Positions 32,688 to 42,799 are shown, counted from the stretch's first letter. The stretch is DNA of 64,000 nt from Alistipes sp. (GCA_020026395.1 JAHHQM010000001.1:1-64000), one strand, 5' to 3'. Program-made: numbers and translations. The notes: generated from the sequence alone by a model not told the origin.

Positions 32688-35600
32688 ATGTGGAAATCAA
32701 TCAAGTCAACACTTGTCGTGTGCTGTCTGGCTCTGTTCATGGCAGCAACCACAGAGGTCTTGACCGCTCCCGTGATTTATGCACAAGGAGTAGACAAAAC
32801 CTCAGTTAAAGGTATTGTAAAGGATGCCATGGGTCCTGTGGTCGGAGCTTCGGTTCTGGTTGTCGGCACCAACAATGGCACGACGACTGATGTCGATGGC
32901 CGGTTCGTATTGTCGAATCTCAAGAATGGCGATGTGATTCAGATTTCGTTTATCGGTTACAAGACTCAGGAAATTGCCTATAACGGTCAGACTTCCCTCA
33001 CGGTGACGATGGTCGAGGAGGCTGCCAAACTCGATGCTGTCGTGGTTACCGCACTGGGTATCAAGCGTTCGGAGAAGGCTCTTGCTTATAACGTACAGCA
33101 GGTGAAGGCCGAGGAGATCACGACCGTCAAGGATGCCAACTTCATGAACTCGCTGAACGGTAAGGTTGCCGGTGTGACGATCAACTCGTCGTCGGTCGGT
33201 GCCGGTGGTTCGGCGAAAGTTGTGATGCGTGGTGTGAAGTCCATCGCCAAGGACAACAACGCACTTTACGTGATCGACGGTATTCCGATGTTCAACCTTA
33301 CGATGGACGGTGGTAAGTCGCTTATGGACGATCAGCCCGGTTTGGGTAATTCGCACATGGGCGGTCAGCCCGGTTCGGATGCCGTTGCCGACCTCAACCC
33401 GGAGGATATCGAGTCGATCAACATGCTGACGGGTCCTTCGGCTGCCGCTCTTTACGGTAATGCAGCCGCCAACGGTGTGGTTTTGATCAACACGCGTAAG
33501 GGTACGAAGGATCAGACCCGTGTGACGATTTCGAACAACACGACTTTCTCGACCACCTACATGATGCCTAAGATGCAGAACCGCTACGGCAACCGCCCGG
33601 GTGAGTTCGGCAGCTGGGGTGCTCCCGTTCAGAGCGATTACGATCCCGAGAAGTTCTTCAAGGCCGGTGTGAACGTGATGAACGCCGTTTCGTTGAGTAC
33701 GGGTACCTCGAAGAACCAGACCTACGTGTCGGTTGCAACGACCAACGCCGAAGGTATCATTCCCGACAACCGTTACGAGCGTTACAACTTCACGTTCCGC
33801 AATACGGCCAACTTCCTGAAGGACAAACTGACGCTGGATCTGGGTGCAAGTTTCATCATCCAGAACGACGAGAACATGACGGCTTCGGGTCAGTATTTCA
33901 ACCCGATCCCCTCGTTGTATCTCTTCCCGCGTGGCGAGTCGTTCGACGAAGTACGTATGTTCGAGCGTTGGAACGAGGCTCGCGGTATCTTCGAGCAGTT
34001 CTGGCCTTACGGCAACATGTCGCTGAGTTTGCAGAACCCGTTCTGGATCGCAAAACGTATGCAGCGCGAGAACGACAAGAAGCGTTACATGTTCAACGCA
34101 TCGTTGAAATATAAGGTAAACGACTGGTTGGATTTCACGGGTCGTGTACGTGTCGATAACACGAACATCAACAGCGAGAACAAATACTTCGCTTCGACCG
34201 ATCCCATTTTCGCAGGTTACTACGGTAACTACGGCCGTTCGAAGGCCGAGTCACGTACGTTCTACGGTGATATCATGATGAACATCAACAAGACGTGGGA
34301 CGATTGGACGCTGATGGTCAATGCCGGTGCGTCGATCAACGACAAGCGTTACGAGATGGTCGGTTATGCAGGTGACCTGCGTGGTCAGGCCAACTTCTTC
34401 TCGATCACCAACCTGAACTACGGTCCCAAATTCAAACCGCGTGTCAGCGATTGGCACGATCAGTCGCAGGGTATCTTTGCCAACGTCGAGTTGGGCTGGA
34501 AATCTATGCTGTATCTGACCCTCACCGGCCGTAACGACTGGGAGTCGCAGCTGGCAGGTTCGGAGCACTCGTCGTTCTTCTATCCTTCGGTAGGTCTGTC
34601 GGCCGTTGTGTCGAACATGGTTTCGATGCCCGAGTGGATTTCGCTGTTGAAGTTCCGCGGATCGTATACCGAGGTTGCAAGCTCGTTCGACCGCTACCTG
34701 ACCCAGTCGTTCTACACCTTCAACGAGGAGAACAAGGGTTATGATTCGGATACGCGCTTCCCGATGCGTAACCTGAAACCCGAGAAGACCAAGTCGTGGG
34801 AGGTCGGTATGAACATGCGTCTTTGGAACCGTGTTAACTTCGATCTGACCTACTATCGCGCCAACACCTACGATCAGACCTTCTCGATTCAGCTGCCCGC
34901 CGCTTCGGGTTACCGTTCGGCACTGATCCAGACCGGTAACATCATGAACGAAGGTATCGAGATGGCGTTGGGTTACAGCAACAAGTGGGGCGACTTCGGT
35001 TTCTCGACCAACTATAATCTGACGTGGAACCACAACAAGGTGATCACCGTGAACAACGGCGCACGCAACCCGATGACCGGAGAGTTGATCGAGATGCAGG
35101 AGTTCGACGTCGTATCGTTCTCGCCGCTCGATGCACACGTCATCCTGCGCGAAGGCGGTTCGATGGGTGACGTTTACATCACGCACATGCTGCGTACCGA
35201 TGGTAACGGCGCAATCTATGTAAACCCGCAGACGAACAACGTAGAGATGCAGCTCTTGCCCGAACGTAAGAAGATCGGTTCGGTGCTGCCCGACTACACG
35301 ATGGGTTGGAGCAACAACTTCTCGTATAAGGGTATCGACTTCGGTTTCACGCTGACGGCACGTATCGGCGGTATCGTAATGAGCGGTACGCAGGGTCTGC
35401 TGAACAGCTTCGGTGTATCGGCCGAGTCGGCTGCCGCACGTGACCGCGGCGGTGTCAAGATCAACAACGGTATGGTTGATGCCGAGAAGTACTACGGAGC
35501 AGTTGCCGGTTACGCTGCCTACAACTCGTACAGCGCATCGAACGTCCGTCTTTCGGAGATGAACATCAACTACACGCTGCCCCAGAAGTGGTTCAACAAC

Positions 35601-35774
35601 AAGCTCAAGATGTCGATCGGTTTCGTAGCCAAGAATCTGTGGATGATTTACTGCAAGGCTCCGTTCGATCCCGAGATGTGTTCCTCGACCTCTTCGGCAC
35701 TTTATTCCGGATTCGATTACTTCATGCAGCCGAGCATGCGCAATCTCGGTTTCAGTGTTAAACTGCAATTCTAA
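32688..35774 (+). CDS. SusC/RagA-family TonB-linked outer-membrane glycan transporter
   Basis: 1028 residues, the normal SusC size. Signal peptide to about 32 (I-Y-A-Q), carboxypeptidase-regulatory-like domain (about 38-115), SusC signature region (A-L-G-I-K-R-S-E-K-A-L), plug domain (about 120-245, with N-M-L-T-G-P-S-A-A-A-L-Y-G) and a 22-strand-type barrel ending S-V-K-L-Q-F. It imports oligosaccharides released at the surface. SusD follows 14 bp later and GH18 and DUF1735 genes after that, so the cargo is probably an N-acetylglucosamine-containing host glycan. No ECF sigma/anti-sigma pair or hybrid two-component sensor lies beside it. Confidence 0.95.
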   Translation: MWKSIKSTLVVCCLALFMAATTEVLTAPVIYAQGVDKTSVKGIVKDAMGPVVGASVLVVGTNNGTTTDVDGRFVLSNLKNGDVIQISFIGYKTQEIAYNGQTSLTVTMVEEAAKLDAVVVTALGIKRSEKALAYNVQQVKAEEITTVKDANFMNSLNGKVAGVTINSSSVGAGGSAKVVMRGVKSIAKDNNALYVIDGIPMFNLTMDGGKSLMDDQPGLGNSHMGGQPGSDAVADLNPEDIESINMLTGPSAAALYGNAAANGVVLINTRKGTKDQTRVTISNNTTFSTTYMMPKMQNRYGNRPGEFGSWGAPVQSDYDPEKFFKAGVNVMNAVSLSTGTSKNQTYVSVATTNAEGIIPDNRYERYNFTFRNTANFLKDKLTLDLGASFIIQNDENMTASGQYFNPIPSLYLFPRGESFDEVRMFERWNEARGIFEQFWPYGNMSLSLQNPFWIAKRMQRENDKKRYMFNASLKYKVNDWLDFTGRVRVDNTNINSENKYFASTDPIFAGYYGNYGRSKAESRTFYGDIMMNINKTWDDWTLMVNAGASINDKRYEMVGYAGDLRGQANFFSITNLNYGPKFKPRVSDWHDQSQGIFANVELGWKSMLYLTLTGRNDWESQLAGSEHSSFFYPSVGLSAVVSNMVSMPEWISLLKFRGSYTEVASSFDRYLTQSFYTFNEENKGYDSDTRFPMRNLKPEKTKSWEVGMNMRLWNRVNFDLTYYRANTYDQTFSIQLPAASGYRSALIQTGNIMNEGIEMALGYSNKWGDFGFSTNYNLTWNHNKVITVNNGARNPMTGELIEMQEFDVVSFSPLDAHVILREGGSMGDVYITHMLRTDGNGAIYVNPQTNNVEMQLLPERKKIGSVLPDYTMGWSNNFSYKGIDFGFTLTARIGGIVMSGTQGLLNSFGVSAESAAARDRGGVKINNGMVDAEKYYGAVAGYAAYNSYSASNVRLSEMNINYTLPQKWFNNKLKMSIGFVAKNLWMIYCKAPFDPEMCSSTSSALYSGFDYFMQPSMRNLGFSVKLQF

Positions 35775-35788
35775 ACCTAAGAAACGCT

Positions 35789-37342
35789 ATGAAAAAGATC
35801 GTAAAATATATGCTTGGTATGGTGCTCTTCCCGTTGGTTTTGAGCAGTTGTACCGATAAATTCGAAGATTTCAACACCGATCCCAATGCTCCCTCGAAGC
35901 TTGACTCCGAGGCGCTGATTGCTCCCCTGATCGACTGCCTGGCATCTCCCGAGGAGAACCCCTGCCAGCGTAACAATACGTTCTGGGCATGCTTCGGCGG
36001 TTATGTAACCGTAACGAACACGTGGGCGTGGGGCGATACGAACTACTATACGTATAATGTCGATGACGAGCGTAACCGCTGGTCGGCCGACTACTACTTC
36101 AACAGCCTCTACAAGAACTATTTCTCGATTGCACGTATGACCGGCGAGCGCGGTCCCGTGTATGCACTGGCACTGTTGTTCCGTGTGAACATCATGGAGT
36201 ACGTCTTGACGATGCAGGGCCCGCTGCCTTACTCGCAGGTAAAGGATGGTTTGTTCACCGTTCCTTACGATGACGAGAAGACGGCCTACACGCAGATGTT
36301 CGCCGATTTGGATAACGCCATCGAGAATCTGACGCAGGCCGCAGGTGCCATGACGGGTGGTTTCAACCCCTTGCGCGACTACGACCGTGTTTACGACGGT
36401 GACTACTCGAAGTGGGTTAAGTACGCCAACTCGTTGAAGTTGCGTATGGCCATCCGTATCAGCGAGGCTGATCCCGAACTGGCTCACAAGAAGGCCGCTG
36501 AAGCTGTTCAGCACCCGATCGGTGTGATGGAGAGCGCCAGCGATACCGCATGGGACAAACTCAACAGCCGTTACAAGAACGGTTTCAACACCGTACAGAG
36601 CTGGGGTGAGATCGCTGCCAATGCTTCGATTACCTCTTATATGTCGGGTTACGAGGATCCTCGTCTGCCGATCTACTTCACGAAGGCCACCGACGGATCT
36701 TATACGGGTGTTCGTTCGGGTATCCGCGGCATCAAACCCAACATGTATTGCACGGGTGAGCAGATTGCTTCGAAGATGAACGTGACGGAGACCACTCCGA
36801 TGCTGATCTTCTCGGCTGCCGAGGTTGCTTTCCTGCGTGCCGAGGCCGCTCTGAAGGGCTGGTCGGACGTTGGTGCATCGGCCGAGGAGTACTACAACAA
36901 GGGTATCACGATTTCGTTTCAGGAGCGTGGTGTCGAGGGTAGTGCTGCCGACTATTATAACGATACGACGCGCAAACCGAAAGATTTTGCCGACTTGAAG
37001 AACGGTTCGTATAACTGCAACATCAAACACAAACTCACGATCAAGTGGAATGACGGTGCATCGGCCGAGGAGAAGTTGGAGCGTCTGATCATCCAGAAAT
37101 GGATTGCCAACTACCCGCTGGGTGCCGAGGCTTGGAACGACTACCGTCGTACGGGTTATCCTCAGATCTTCCCCGCCGTGGATAACCTTTCGACTCAGGG
37201 CGTAACCAGCGAGCGCGGTCAGCGTCGTCTGCGTTTCTCGCTTACAGAGTACGAATCGAACCGTGCCAACGTCGAGAAGGCTGCCGGCATGATCGGTGCT
37301 GACCGTGAGAATATCGATTTGTGGTGGGCAAAGAAAAACTAA
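35789..37342 (+). CDS. SusD/RagB-family glycan-binding surface lipoprotein
   Basis: 517 residues, lipobox (LSSC) followed by T-D-K-F-E-D-F-N-T-D-P-N, the hallmark start of SusD proteins. The body shows the SusD helix-rich fold (TPR-like), with E-V-A-F-L-R-A-E-A-A-L-K-G-W and the C-terminal R-R-L-R-F motif. It forms the lid of the SusC channel and binds the incoming oligosaccharide. It is 14 bp after susC and 28 bp before the GH18 gene, clearly one operon. Confidence 0.95.
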   Translation: MKKIVKYMLGMVLFPLVLSSCTDKFEDFNTDPNAPSKLDSEALIAPLIDCLASPEENPCQRNNTFWACFGGYVTVTNTWAWGDTNYYTYNVDDERNRWSADYYFNSLYKNYFSIARMTGERGPVYALALLFRVNIMEYVLTMQGPLPYSQVKDGLFTVPYDDEKTAYTQMFADLDNAIENLTQAAGAMTGGFNPLRDYDRVYDGDYSKWVKYANSLKLRMAIRISEADPELAHKKAAEAVQHPIGVMESASDTAWDKLNSRYKNGFNTVQSWGEIAANASITSYMSGYEDPRLPIYFTKATDGSYTGVRSGIRGIKPNMYCTGEQIASKMNVTETTPMLIFSAAEVAFLRAEAALKGWSDVGASAEEYYNKGITISFQERGVEGSAADYYNDTTRKPKDFADLKNGSYNCNIKHKLTIKWNDGASAEEKLERLIIQKWIANYPLGAEAWNDYRRTGYPQIFPAVDNLSTQGVTSERGQRRLRFSLTEYESNRANVEKAAGMIGADRENIDLWWAKKN

Positions 37343-37370
37343 GGTTTGACTTTTTAAGACAAGAAAACGT

Positions 37371-38540
37371 ATGAAAAAGAAATTATTGAATATTGCGCTT
37401 GTTTCGTTGTTCATGGGAGCCCTGGTCGGCTGCTCCGACTGGACGGAGGTCAATCCCAAGGACTATTACAAGCCGGTTCACGATGAGGCTTACTACGCTC
37501 AGCTTCGTGACTACAAGATGAATACCAAGCATCAGGTAACCTTCGGCTGGTTCGGTAACTGGACGGCCATGGGTGCAAGCCTTCAGGGCAGCCTGATGGG
37601 TCTGCCCGACTCGGTGGATTTCGTTTCGATGTGGGGTAACTGGCACTCGCTCAGCCCCGAGAAGATCGCCGACAAGAACCGCGTACGCGACTTGAAGGGT
37701 ACGCGCGTCATGATGTGCTTCATCGTGGCTAACTGCGGTGACCAGACGACGCCTCTGGAGGTTCGTCAGAACTGGAAGGAGAACGGCTTCTCGTCGGAGA
37801 CGGCTGCCGTAAACGCATTCTGGGGTTGGAAAGACGGTGATCAGGCTGCCATCGATGCGGCAATCCGTAAGTATGCCAACTCGATCATCGATACGATCAA
37901 CAAGTATCAGTGGGACGGTTTCGACTTTGACTTCGAGGCCAACTACGGCAGTCCGGGTAATATTGCAGGTCCGCATACGGGCGATTCGGCAAATCCCGAG
38001 GATAATCGTGCCGTGCGTGGCAACATGCTGACCTTCATCCAGGAGCTGGGTAAACACCTCGGCCCCAAGTCGGGTACGGATCGTCTGCTGGTGATCGACG
38101 GTGAGCCGCAGAACATGCACCCCGATGCACGCGATTATTTCGACTACTACATCATTCAGGCTTATTCTTGCTCGAGCGCACGTAACCTGGACGGCCGTTA
38201 CAAGAAACTCTTGAAGGGTCTTCAGGTTGAGCCGGGTTCGGAGAAGGCTAAGGAGATCGCCTCGAAGCTGATCTACTGCGAGGACTTCGAGCACACGGGT
38301 TACGCCGATCAGGGTGGTGCCGAGTACACCGACCGTGAGGGTAACGTGATGCCTTCGCTGCTGGGTATGGCACAGTGGCAGCCCCAGGACGGCAACGTCA
38401 AGGGCGGTATCGGTACCTACCACATGGAGTACGACTACAAGAACAATCCCGAGTACAAGTGGTTGCGTATGGCTACCGGCATGATGCATGCTTTTGATTC
38501 GGGCGAGACTCCCGAAGAGGATAACAAAGAGGAAAAATAA
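37371..38540 (+). CDS. GH18 endo-beta-N-acetylglucosaminidase-type surface lipoprotein
   Basis: 389 residues, lipobox (LVGC) at about 18-21. The catalytic GH18 signature D-G-F-D-F-D-F-E occupies residues 182-189, with E189 as predicted acid/base and the two aspartates before it intact. In SusCD loci such single-domain GH18 lipoproteins cut the chitobiose core of N-glycans at the cell surface and leave oligosaccharides for import. The match to an endo-enzyme rather than a chitinase is inferred from the operon. It ends in an acidic/lysine tail. 18 bp before the DUF1735 gene. Confidence 0.88.
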   Translation: MKKKLLNIALVSLFMGALVGCSDWTEVNPKDYYKPVHDEAYYAQLRDYKMNTKHQVTFGWFGNWTAMGASLQGSLMGLPDSVDFVSMWGNWHSLSPEKIADKNRVRDLKGTRVMMCFIVANCGDQTTPLEVRQNWKENGFSSETAAVNAFWGWKDGDQAAIDAAIRKYANSIIDTINKYQWDGFDFDFEANYGSPGNIAGPHTGDSANPEDNRAVRGNMLTFIQELGKHLGPKSGTDRLLVIDGEPQNMHPDARDYFDYYIIQAYSCSSARNLDGRYKKLLKGLQVEPGSEKAKEIASKLIYCEDFEHTGYADQGGAEYTDREGNVMPSLLGMAQWQPQDGNVKGGIGTYHMEYDYKNNPEYKWLRMATGMMHAFDSGETPEEDNKEEK

Positions 38541-38558
38541 TTCTAAAAACAAATTGAG

Positions 38559-39683
38559 ATGAAAATCAGCAAAATATTCAGCGGCTTGATTCTCGGTTGT
38601 GCCTTTGCGGCATCGCTGACGGGTTGTGAAGCCGATTATGAGCCCGATTACGATCGTATCTTTTTTGCGCAGGCAGCCTCTTCGCCCGTAACCAAATTGC
38701 AGGTGGACAAGGACGCTGTGGAGACCAAACTGACCGTTCGTCTGGTAGCCAACAAGGCACAGGACGTGAAGGCTGCGATCGCCGCAAGCGAGAGCCTGAT
38801 CCAGGCTTACAACGAGGCCAATGGTTCGAACTACAAGATGCTCCCCGAGGAGTACTACACGATGAATAAGGACGTTGTGATCACGGCCGGTACCGTTTCG
38901 GTCGATGTTCCGATGCAGATCAAGCCCTTTAAGGGTGAGGAGCAGTACGCTCTGGCATTCACGTTGGAGAATGTCGAGGGTCCCGTTGTTCCTTCCGAGA
39001 AATCGTCCAATATCGTGATCCTGCTCGACAAACCTCTGGTTCAGAGTGTCCCCGAGACCAATTACCAGCACGTTCCCGCTTCGGATCCCAACAAGAAGTG
39101 GGGGCTGAAACTGACCGACTGGTCGTTGGAGGGTTGGATCTGGAAGGATGATCTTTCGATCAACAACCAGGCCGTATTCGATCCCGTATCGAACCCCGAG
39201 ATCTACGTTCGTTTCGGTGATACTTCGATTCCCTACAACACCTTGCAGGTGAAGTTCAACGGTTCGCAGGTGAACAACCCGACCGTATTCGAGACTTCGA
39301 AGTGGTACCACCTGGCAATTACCTACAGCCTGGGTGATCAGAAACTGACGATCTACGTCAATGGCGAGAAGACGGGCGACATGACGTCGGCTTGTCCCGA
39401 GATGAATATCGACGGTCTGTCGGTATGGTCGTCGAGCCAGCAGTACAACAAGGGTAAGGGCCGTATGGCACAGGTTCGCCTGTGGGGTCGTTGCCTGGCT
39501 GACAACGAGATCAAGGCCAACATGTTCACGACGGTTGCCACCAACGCCAATGCGCTGAAGGGCTACTGGAAGATGAACGAGGGTCAGGGCAAGGTCTACA
39601 AGGATTGCACGGGCAACGGTTTCGATCTGATTTGTCAGATTGATCCCACCTGGATTTCGGATGTCCGTTTCGACGGTAAATAA
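38559..39683 (+). CDS. DUF1735 / LamG-like surface glycan-binding lipoprotein
   Basis: 374 residues, lipobox (LTGC) then E-A-D-Y-E. The N-terminal DUF1735-type domain (about 35-155; D-R-I-F-F-A-Q..., and an S-S-N-I-V-I-L end) is the domain found fused to, or next to, N-glycan-active GH18 enzymes in Bacteroides. The C-terminal half (about 185-370) is a concanavalin-like LamG_3 lectin domain with H-L-A-I-T-Y-S and the W-S-S-S-Q-Q-Y-N segment. Likely a surface binding protein that holds glycoprotein for the GH18 enzyme. Last gene of the operon, followed by a terminator. Confidence 0.85.
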   Translation: MKISKIFSGLILGCAFAASLTGCEADYEPDYDRIFFAQAASSPVTKLQVDKDAVETKLTVRLVANKAQDVKAAIAASESLIQAYNEANGSNYKMLPEEYYTMNKDVVITAGTVSVDVPMQIKPFKGEEQYALAFTLENVEGPVVPSEKSSNIVILLDKPLVQSVPETNYQHVPASDPNKKWGLKLTDWSLEGWIWKDDLSINNQAVFDPVSNPEIYVRFGDTSIPYNTLQVKFNGSQVNNPTVFETSKWYHLAITYSLGDQKLTIYVNGEKTGDMTSACPEMNIDGLSVWSSSQQYNKGKGRMAQVRLWGRCLADNEIKANMFTTVATNANALKGYWKMNEGQGKVYKDCTGNGFDLICQIDPTWISDVRFDGK

Positions 39684-39706
39684 CAGCCTCCGGGTTTAAG
39701 TTTTTG

Positions 39707-39738
39707 AAGGCCGGTTCTCAAAAGGAACCGGCCTTTTT
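39707..39738 (+). terminator. Rho-independent terminator
   Basis: Perfect 11-bp stem (39707-39717 with 39725-39735) plus T-run; ends the SusC-SusD-GH18-DUF1735 operon. Confidence 0.92.
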
Positions 39739-39790
39739 CTTAAAAAAGGGGAATCCTTTGGTGAAAAAGGGACTTTTCGGAATTTTTCTT

Positions 39791-39798
39791 TAAATTTG
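39791..39798 (+). promoter_or_regulatory. -7 box (TAAATTTG) of the GH20 gene
   Basis: Exact TAnnTTTG match 64 bp before the GH20 start and downstream of a terminator, so GH20 is probably transcribed on its own. -33 element not clear. Confidence 0.55.
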
Positions 39799-39862
39799 TA
39801 ACGTGGAAAGAGGTTTTGATCCGCCATCCCGAGACGAAACATATTCTTAATAACTCCTAAAT

Positions 39863-42184
39863 ATGAGAAAACTTTTATTGACCTTATTTGCAGGCGCATG
39901 CCTTTGCTCCTGCTCTGCGCCCGCGACGGCTCCCCAGGGATTGGTTCCCTATCCCAATCGGATCGAGACCGCATCGGGCGAATACGACATTCGCGGTGCG
40001 AAGGTGACGTGCGACAAACTCGCCGACGAACGCACCCAGCAGATGATCTGCGCTTTTGCCCAGCAGCTGGGTAAGATTTCGGGCGTTGAGAGCCCCGTGA
40101 CCATTACCGATGCTCCCGCATCGGAGGGTATCCGCCTGGTGGTGGACAAGACGCTCGCAGAGGAGGGTTACCGCATGGAGGTAATGTCGAAGGGTATTGA
40201 ACTTCGTGCCGCTACCTTCAACGGATTCATGTACGGCGTGCAGACGCTCAAACAACTGCTGCCCGAGGCCATCTACGGCCAGACGGCTGCTCCCGAAGCC
40301 AAATGGACGGTGGGTTGCATGACCATCGACGATGCTCCGCGCTATTCGTACCGCGGTATGCACCTCGACGTGTCGCGTCACTTCTTCGATGTGAAGGAGG
40401 TAAAACGCTACCTCGACATCATGGCCGTACACAAACTCAACGTGATGCACTGGCACCTGACCGACGATCAGGGCTGGCGTATCGAGATCAAACGCTACCC
40501 CGAACTCACGACGATCGGTTCGAAGCGTAAGGGTACGGTGATCTACAAGCAGTGGGGTAACTACGACAATATTCCCTACGGCGGTTATTATACGCAGGAC
40601 GAGGTGCGCGACGTGGTGGCTTATGCACACAGCCTGGGCATCACGGTCATCCCCGAAATCGACCTTCCGGGTCATATGATGGGTGTTCTGGCCGCTTACC
40701 CCGAATTGGGTTGCACGGGCGGTCCCTATGAGGTTTGGAAGACTTGGGGCGTGTCGGATGATGTGCTCTGCGTCGGTAACGAGAAATCGTTCGAGTTGAT
40801 CGAGAACGTCCTGAAGGAGGTGATGGAGCTCTTCCCCTCGAAACTGATCCACATCGGTGGTGACGAGTGCCCGAAGATACGTTGGACGACCTGTCCGAAA
40901 TGCCAGGCACGTATCAAGGCGCTGGGTCTGAAGGGTGACGACAAACACTCGAAGGAGCACTTCCTGCAGAGCTACGTTACGGAGCGTGTCGGTAAGTTTT
41001 TGAGCGATCACGGTCGCCGTGCCATCGGTTGGGACGAGATCCTCGAGGGTAAAGCACCCGTTGATGCCATCGTCATGTCGTGGCGTGGCAGCGAGGGCGG
41101 TATTGCCGCAGCCAAGTTGGGTCACGATGTCATCATGACGCCCAATACGCACTGCTATTTCGATCATTACCAGTCGCTGGATGTCGATGCCGAGCCGTTC
41201 GCCATCGGCGGTTATCTGCCCGTAAAACAGGTTTATTCGTTCGACGGCAAGTTCCCTGAACTGACCGACGAGGAGCGCAAACACATCCTCGGTGTGCAGG
41301 GTAACCTCTGGACGGAGTATGTGAAGACCAACGAACACCTCGAGTATATGTTGCTGCCGCGTCTGGCTGCATTGAGCGAGGCACAGTGGTGCCAGCCCGA
41401 GGTGAAGAACTGGGATCGCTTCATTTCGAACTTCCGTATGCACAAGATCTACGACATTATGGGCTACAACTACGCCAAGCACATCTTCGGCGTAACGGCT
41501 TCGTCGGAGAACAATACCGAGAAGGGCGCCGTGATGATGACGCTCGCCACGTTGGGCAATTCGCCGATCCACTACACGCTGGACGGATCGGAACCCACGG
41601 CCGAGTCGCCTCTTTACACCGAACCCGTAGCCATCACCAAATCGCTGACCTTCAAAGCAAAGGCATTGCGTGAGGGCATCGAGATGCCGGCTTACGAGCG
41701 TGAGTTCGTCTTCACGAAATCGACGGCACACAAGGCCGTGCTGAACTCGAAACCCACCGAGAAATATACCTACGGCGGTGTGGCTGCCCTTGTGGACGGT
41801 CACCACGGTTACAGCGGTTACTCGAGCGGTGCATGGGTCGGTTTCCTGGCCGAGCCCCTCGATATGACCATCGAGATGAAGGGTGAGGAGTATTCGTCGG
41901 TTGAGCTTGAGGCTTCGGTCGATAAGAACGATTGGATTTTCGCACCCCGCCAGATCGAGGTACTGACTTCGGACGACGGTAAGGAGTTCAAGTCGGTGGC
42001 TCTGCTGGAGATCCCGATGGAGGAGAAGGGTAGCGACGACGGCGTGAAGACCTACAAGGTGGAATTCCCCGCTACAAAGGCCAAGTTCCTGCGTGTCGTT
42101 GCCCAGAACTGCGACCTGCCCGAGTGGCACGGTGGTCACGGCAACAAAGCCCACCTGTTTGTAGATGAGGTTTCGGTGCTGTAA
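39863..42184 (+). CDS. GH20 beta-N-acetylhexosaminidase with C-terminal accessory domains
   Basis: 773 residues, probable lipoprotein (L-C-S-C at about 16-19). Domains: GH20 N-terminal domain (about 25-155), GH20 catalytic barrel (about 160-500) with W-H-L-T-D-D-Q-G-W and the catalytic D-E pair in H-I-G-G-D-E-C (D334, E335), a chitobiase-like C-domain (about 545-620; Y-T-L-D-G-S-E-P-T) and an F5/8 type C carbohydrate-binding domain (about 625-773). It removes terminal GlcNAc or GalNAc from non-reducing ends and would process the glycans handled by the adjacent SusCD/GH18 operon. Separately promoted and terminated. Confidence 0.93.
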   Translation: MRKLLLTLFAGACLCSCSAPATAPQGLVPYPNRIETASGEYDIRGAKVTCDKLADERTQQMICAFAQQLGKISGVESPVTITDAPASEGIRLVVDKTLAEEGYRMEVMSKGIELRAATFNGFMYGVQTLKQLLPEAIYGQTAAPEAKWTVGCMTIDDAPRYSYRGMHLDVSRHFFDVKEVKRYLDIMAVHKLNVMHWHLTDDQGWRIEIKRYPELTTIGSKRKGTVIYKQWGNYDNIPYGGYYTQDEVRDVVAYAHSLGITVIPEIDLPGHMMGVLAAYPELGCTGGPYEVWKTWGVSDDVLCVGNEKSFELIENVLKEVMELFPSKLIHIGGDECPKIRWTTCPKCQARIKALGLKGDDKHSKEHFLQSYVTERVGKFLSDHGRRAIGWDEILEGKAPVDAIVMSWRGSEGGIAAAKLGHDVIMTPNTHCYFDHYQSLDVDAEPFAIGGYLPVKQVYSFDGKFPELTDEERKHILGVQGNLWTEYVKTNEHLEYMLLPRLAALSEAQWCQPEVKNWDRFISNFRMHKIYDIMGYNYAKHIFGVTASSENNTEKGAVMMTLATLGNSPIHYTLDGSEPTAESPLYTEPVAITKSLTFKAKALREGIEMPAYEREFVFTKSTAHKAVLNSKPTEKYTYGGVAALVDGHHGYSGYSSGAWVGFLAEPLDMTIEMKGEEYSSVELEASVDKNDWIFAPRQIEVLTSDDGKEFKSVALLEIPMEEKGSDDGVKTYKVEFPATKAKFLRVVAQNCDLPEWHGGHGNKAHLFVDEVSVL

Positions 42185-42203
42185 TCACCTTTGAAATATT
42201 AAT

Positions 42204-42243
42204 AAAAAGAGGACGACCCTGCGGGGGAACGTCCTCTTTTTTT
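42204..42243. terminator. Bidirectional terminator
   Basis: 12-bp stem with A-run before and T-run after, between the convergent GH20 (+) and SLOG (-) genes. Confidence 0.88.
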
Positions 42244-42252
42244 ATGGTCGGA

Positions 42253-42756
42253 TTAGAAAAGTGTCGGTGGGGGATAGGCATCGGGCGGCGTTGCGGGGTT
42301 GAGGTGAATCAGACGGCGACGCAGCTTCAGGGCACGGTGAATCGTGTAGCGCGTACCGCCCTCGTGCCCGTCATACCACGAAACGATCGTTGCAGCGTGA
42401 TCCACCAAAAAGTTGTTGCGCACCCGATAGACATCCGGATGATAACGCTCGGCCAATAACACCCGCTCGTCGGCCTTTTCGAGGATTTGATGGAACCGCT
42501 CCTGATCCTTCGGGGAGAATCGTTCCTCCTGCCCGCGAAACGGGATGACGGCCATCAGTACCACATCGGCGTGTTGTGCGCGGAGTGCGAGTACCGCCTC
42601 GGCCGCCGCAAGGTCGAAGCCGACGGCCATACCGCTCATGAAAATGCGGTTCCCCGAGGTATATAACTTCTCCAGCACGGCTTTGAGCCGCGCTGCATCA
42701 TAGGGGTAGTTGCGGTGACCGGTGAAGGCCACCCGATTTTCCAACATCGGATTCAT
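42253..42756 (-). CDS. SLOG/YpsA-like (DUF1273-type) nucleotide-binding protein
   Basis: 167 residues. N-terminal V-A-F-T-G-H-R strand, then F-M-S-G-M-A-V-G-F-D, a Rossmann-like SLOG pocket signature, and a later D-A-A-T-I-V-S-W-Y-D-G strand. Proteins of this family bind nucleotide-like ligands or low-molecular-weight messengers; the physiological role of the stand-alone form is unsettled. A second start at 42747 (MLENR...) is possible and gives a more typical N-terminus. Follows the rubrerythrin gene on the same strand but beyond a terminator. Confidence 0.75.
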   Translation of the reverse strand: MNPMLENRVAFTGHRNYPYDAARLKAVLEKLYTSGNRIFMSGMAVGFDLAAAEAVLALRAQHADVVLMAVIPFRGQEERFSPKDQERFHQILEKADERVLLAERYHPDVYRVRNNFLVDHAATIVSWYDGHEGGTRYTIHRALKLRRRLIHLNPATPPDAYPPPTLF

Positions 42757-42768
42757 CCTTTAAAGATA

Positions 42769-42799
42769 CAAAAAAAAGGAGTGTCCCGAAAGACACTCC
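42769..42799 (-). terminator. Rho-independent terminator of the rubrerythrin gene
   Basis: Read on the minus strand: GGAGTGTC stem, short loop, GACACTCC, then T8. Confidence 0.85.
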
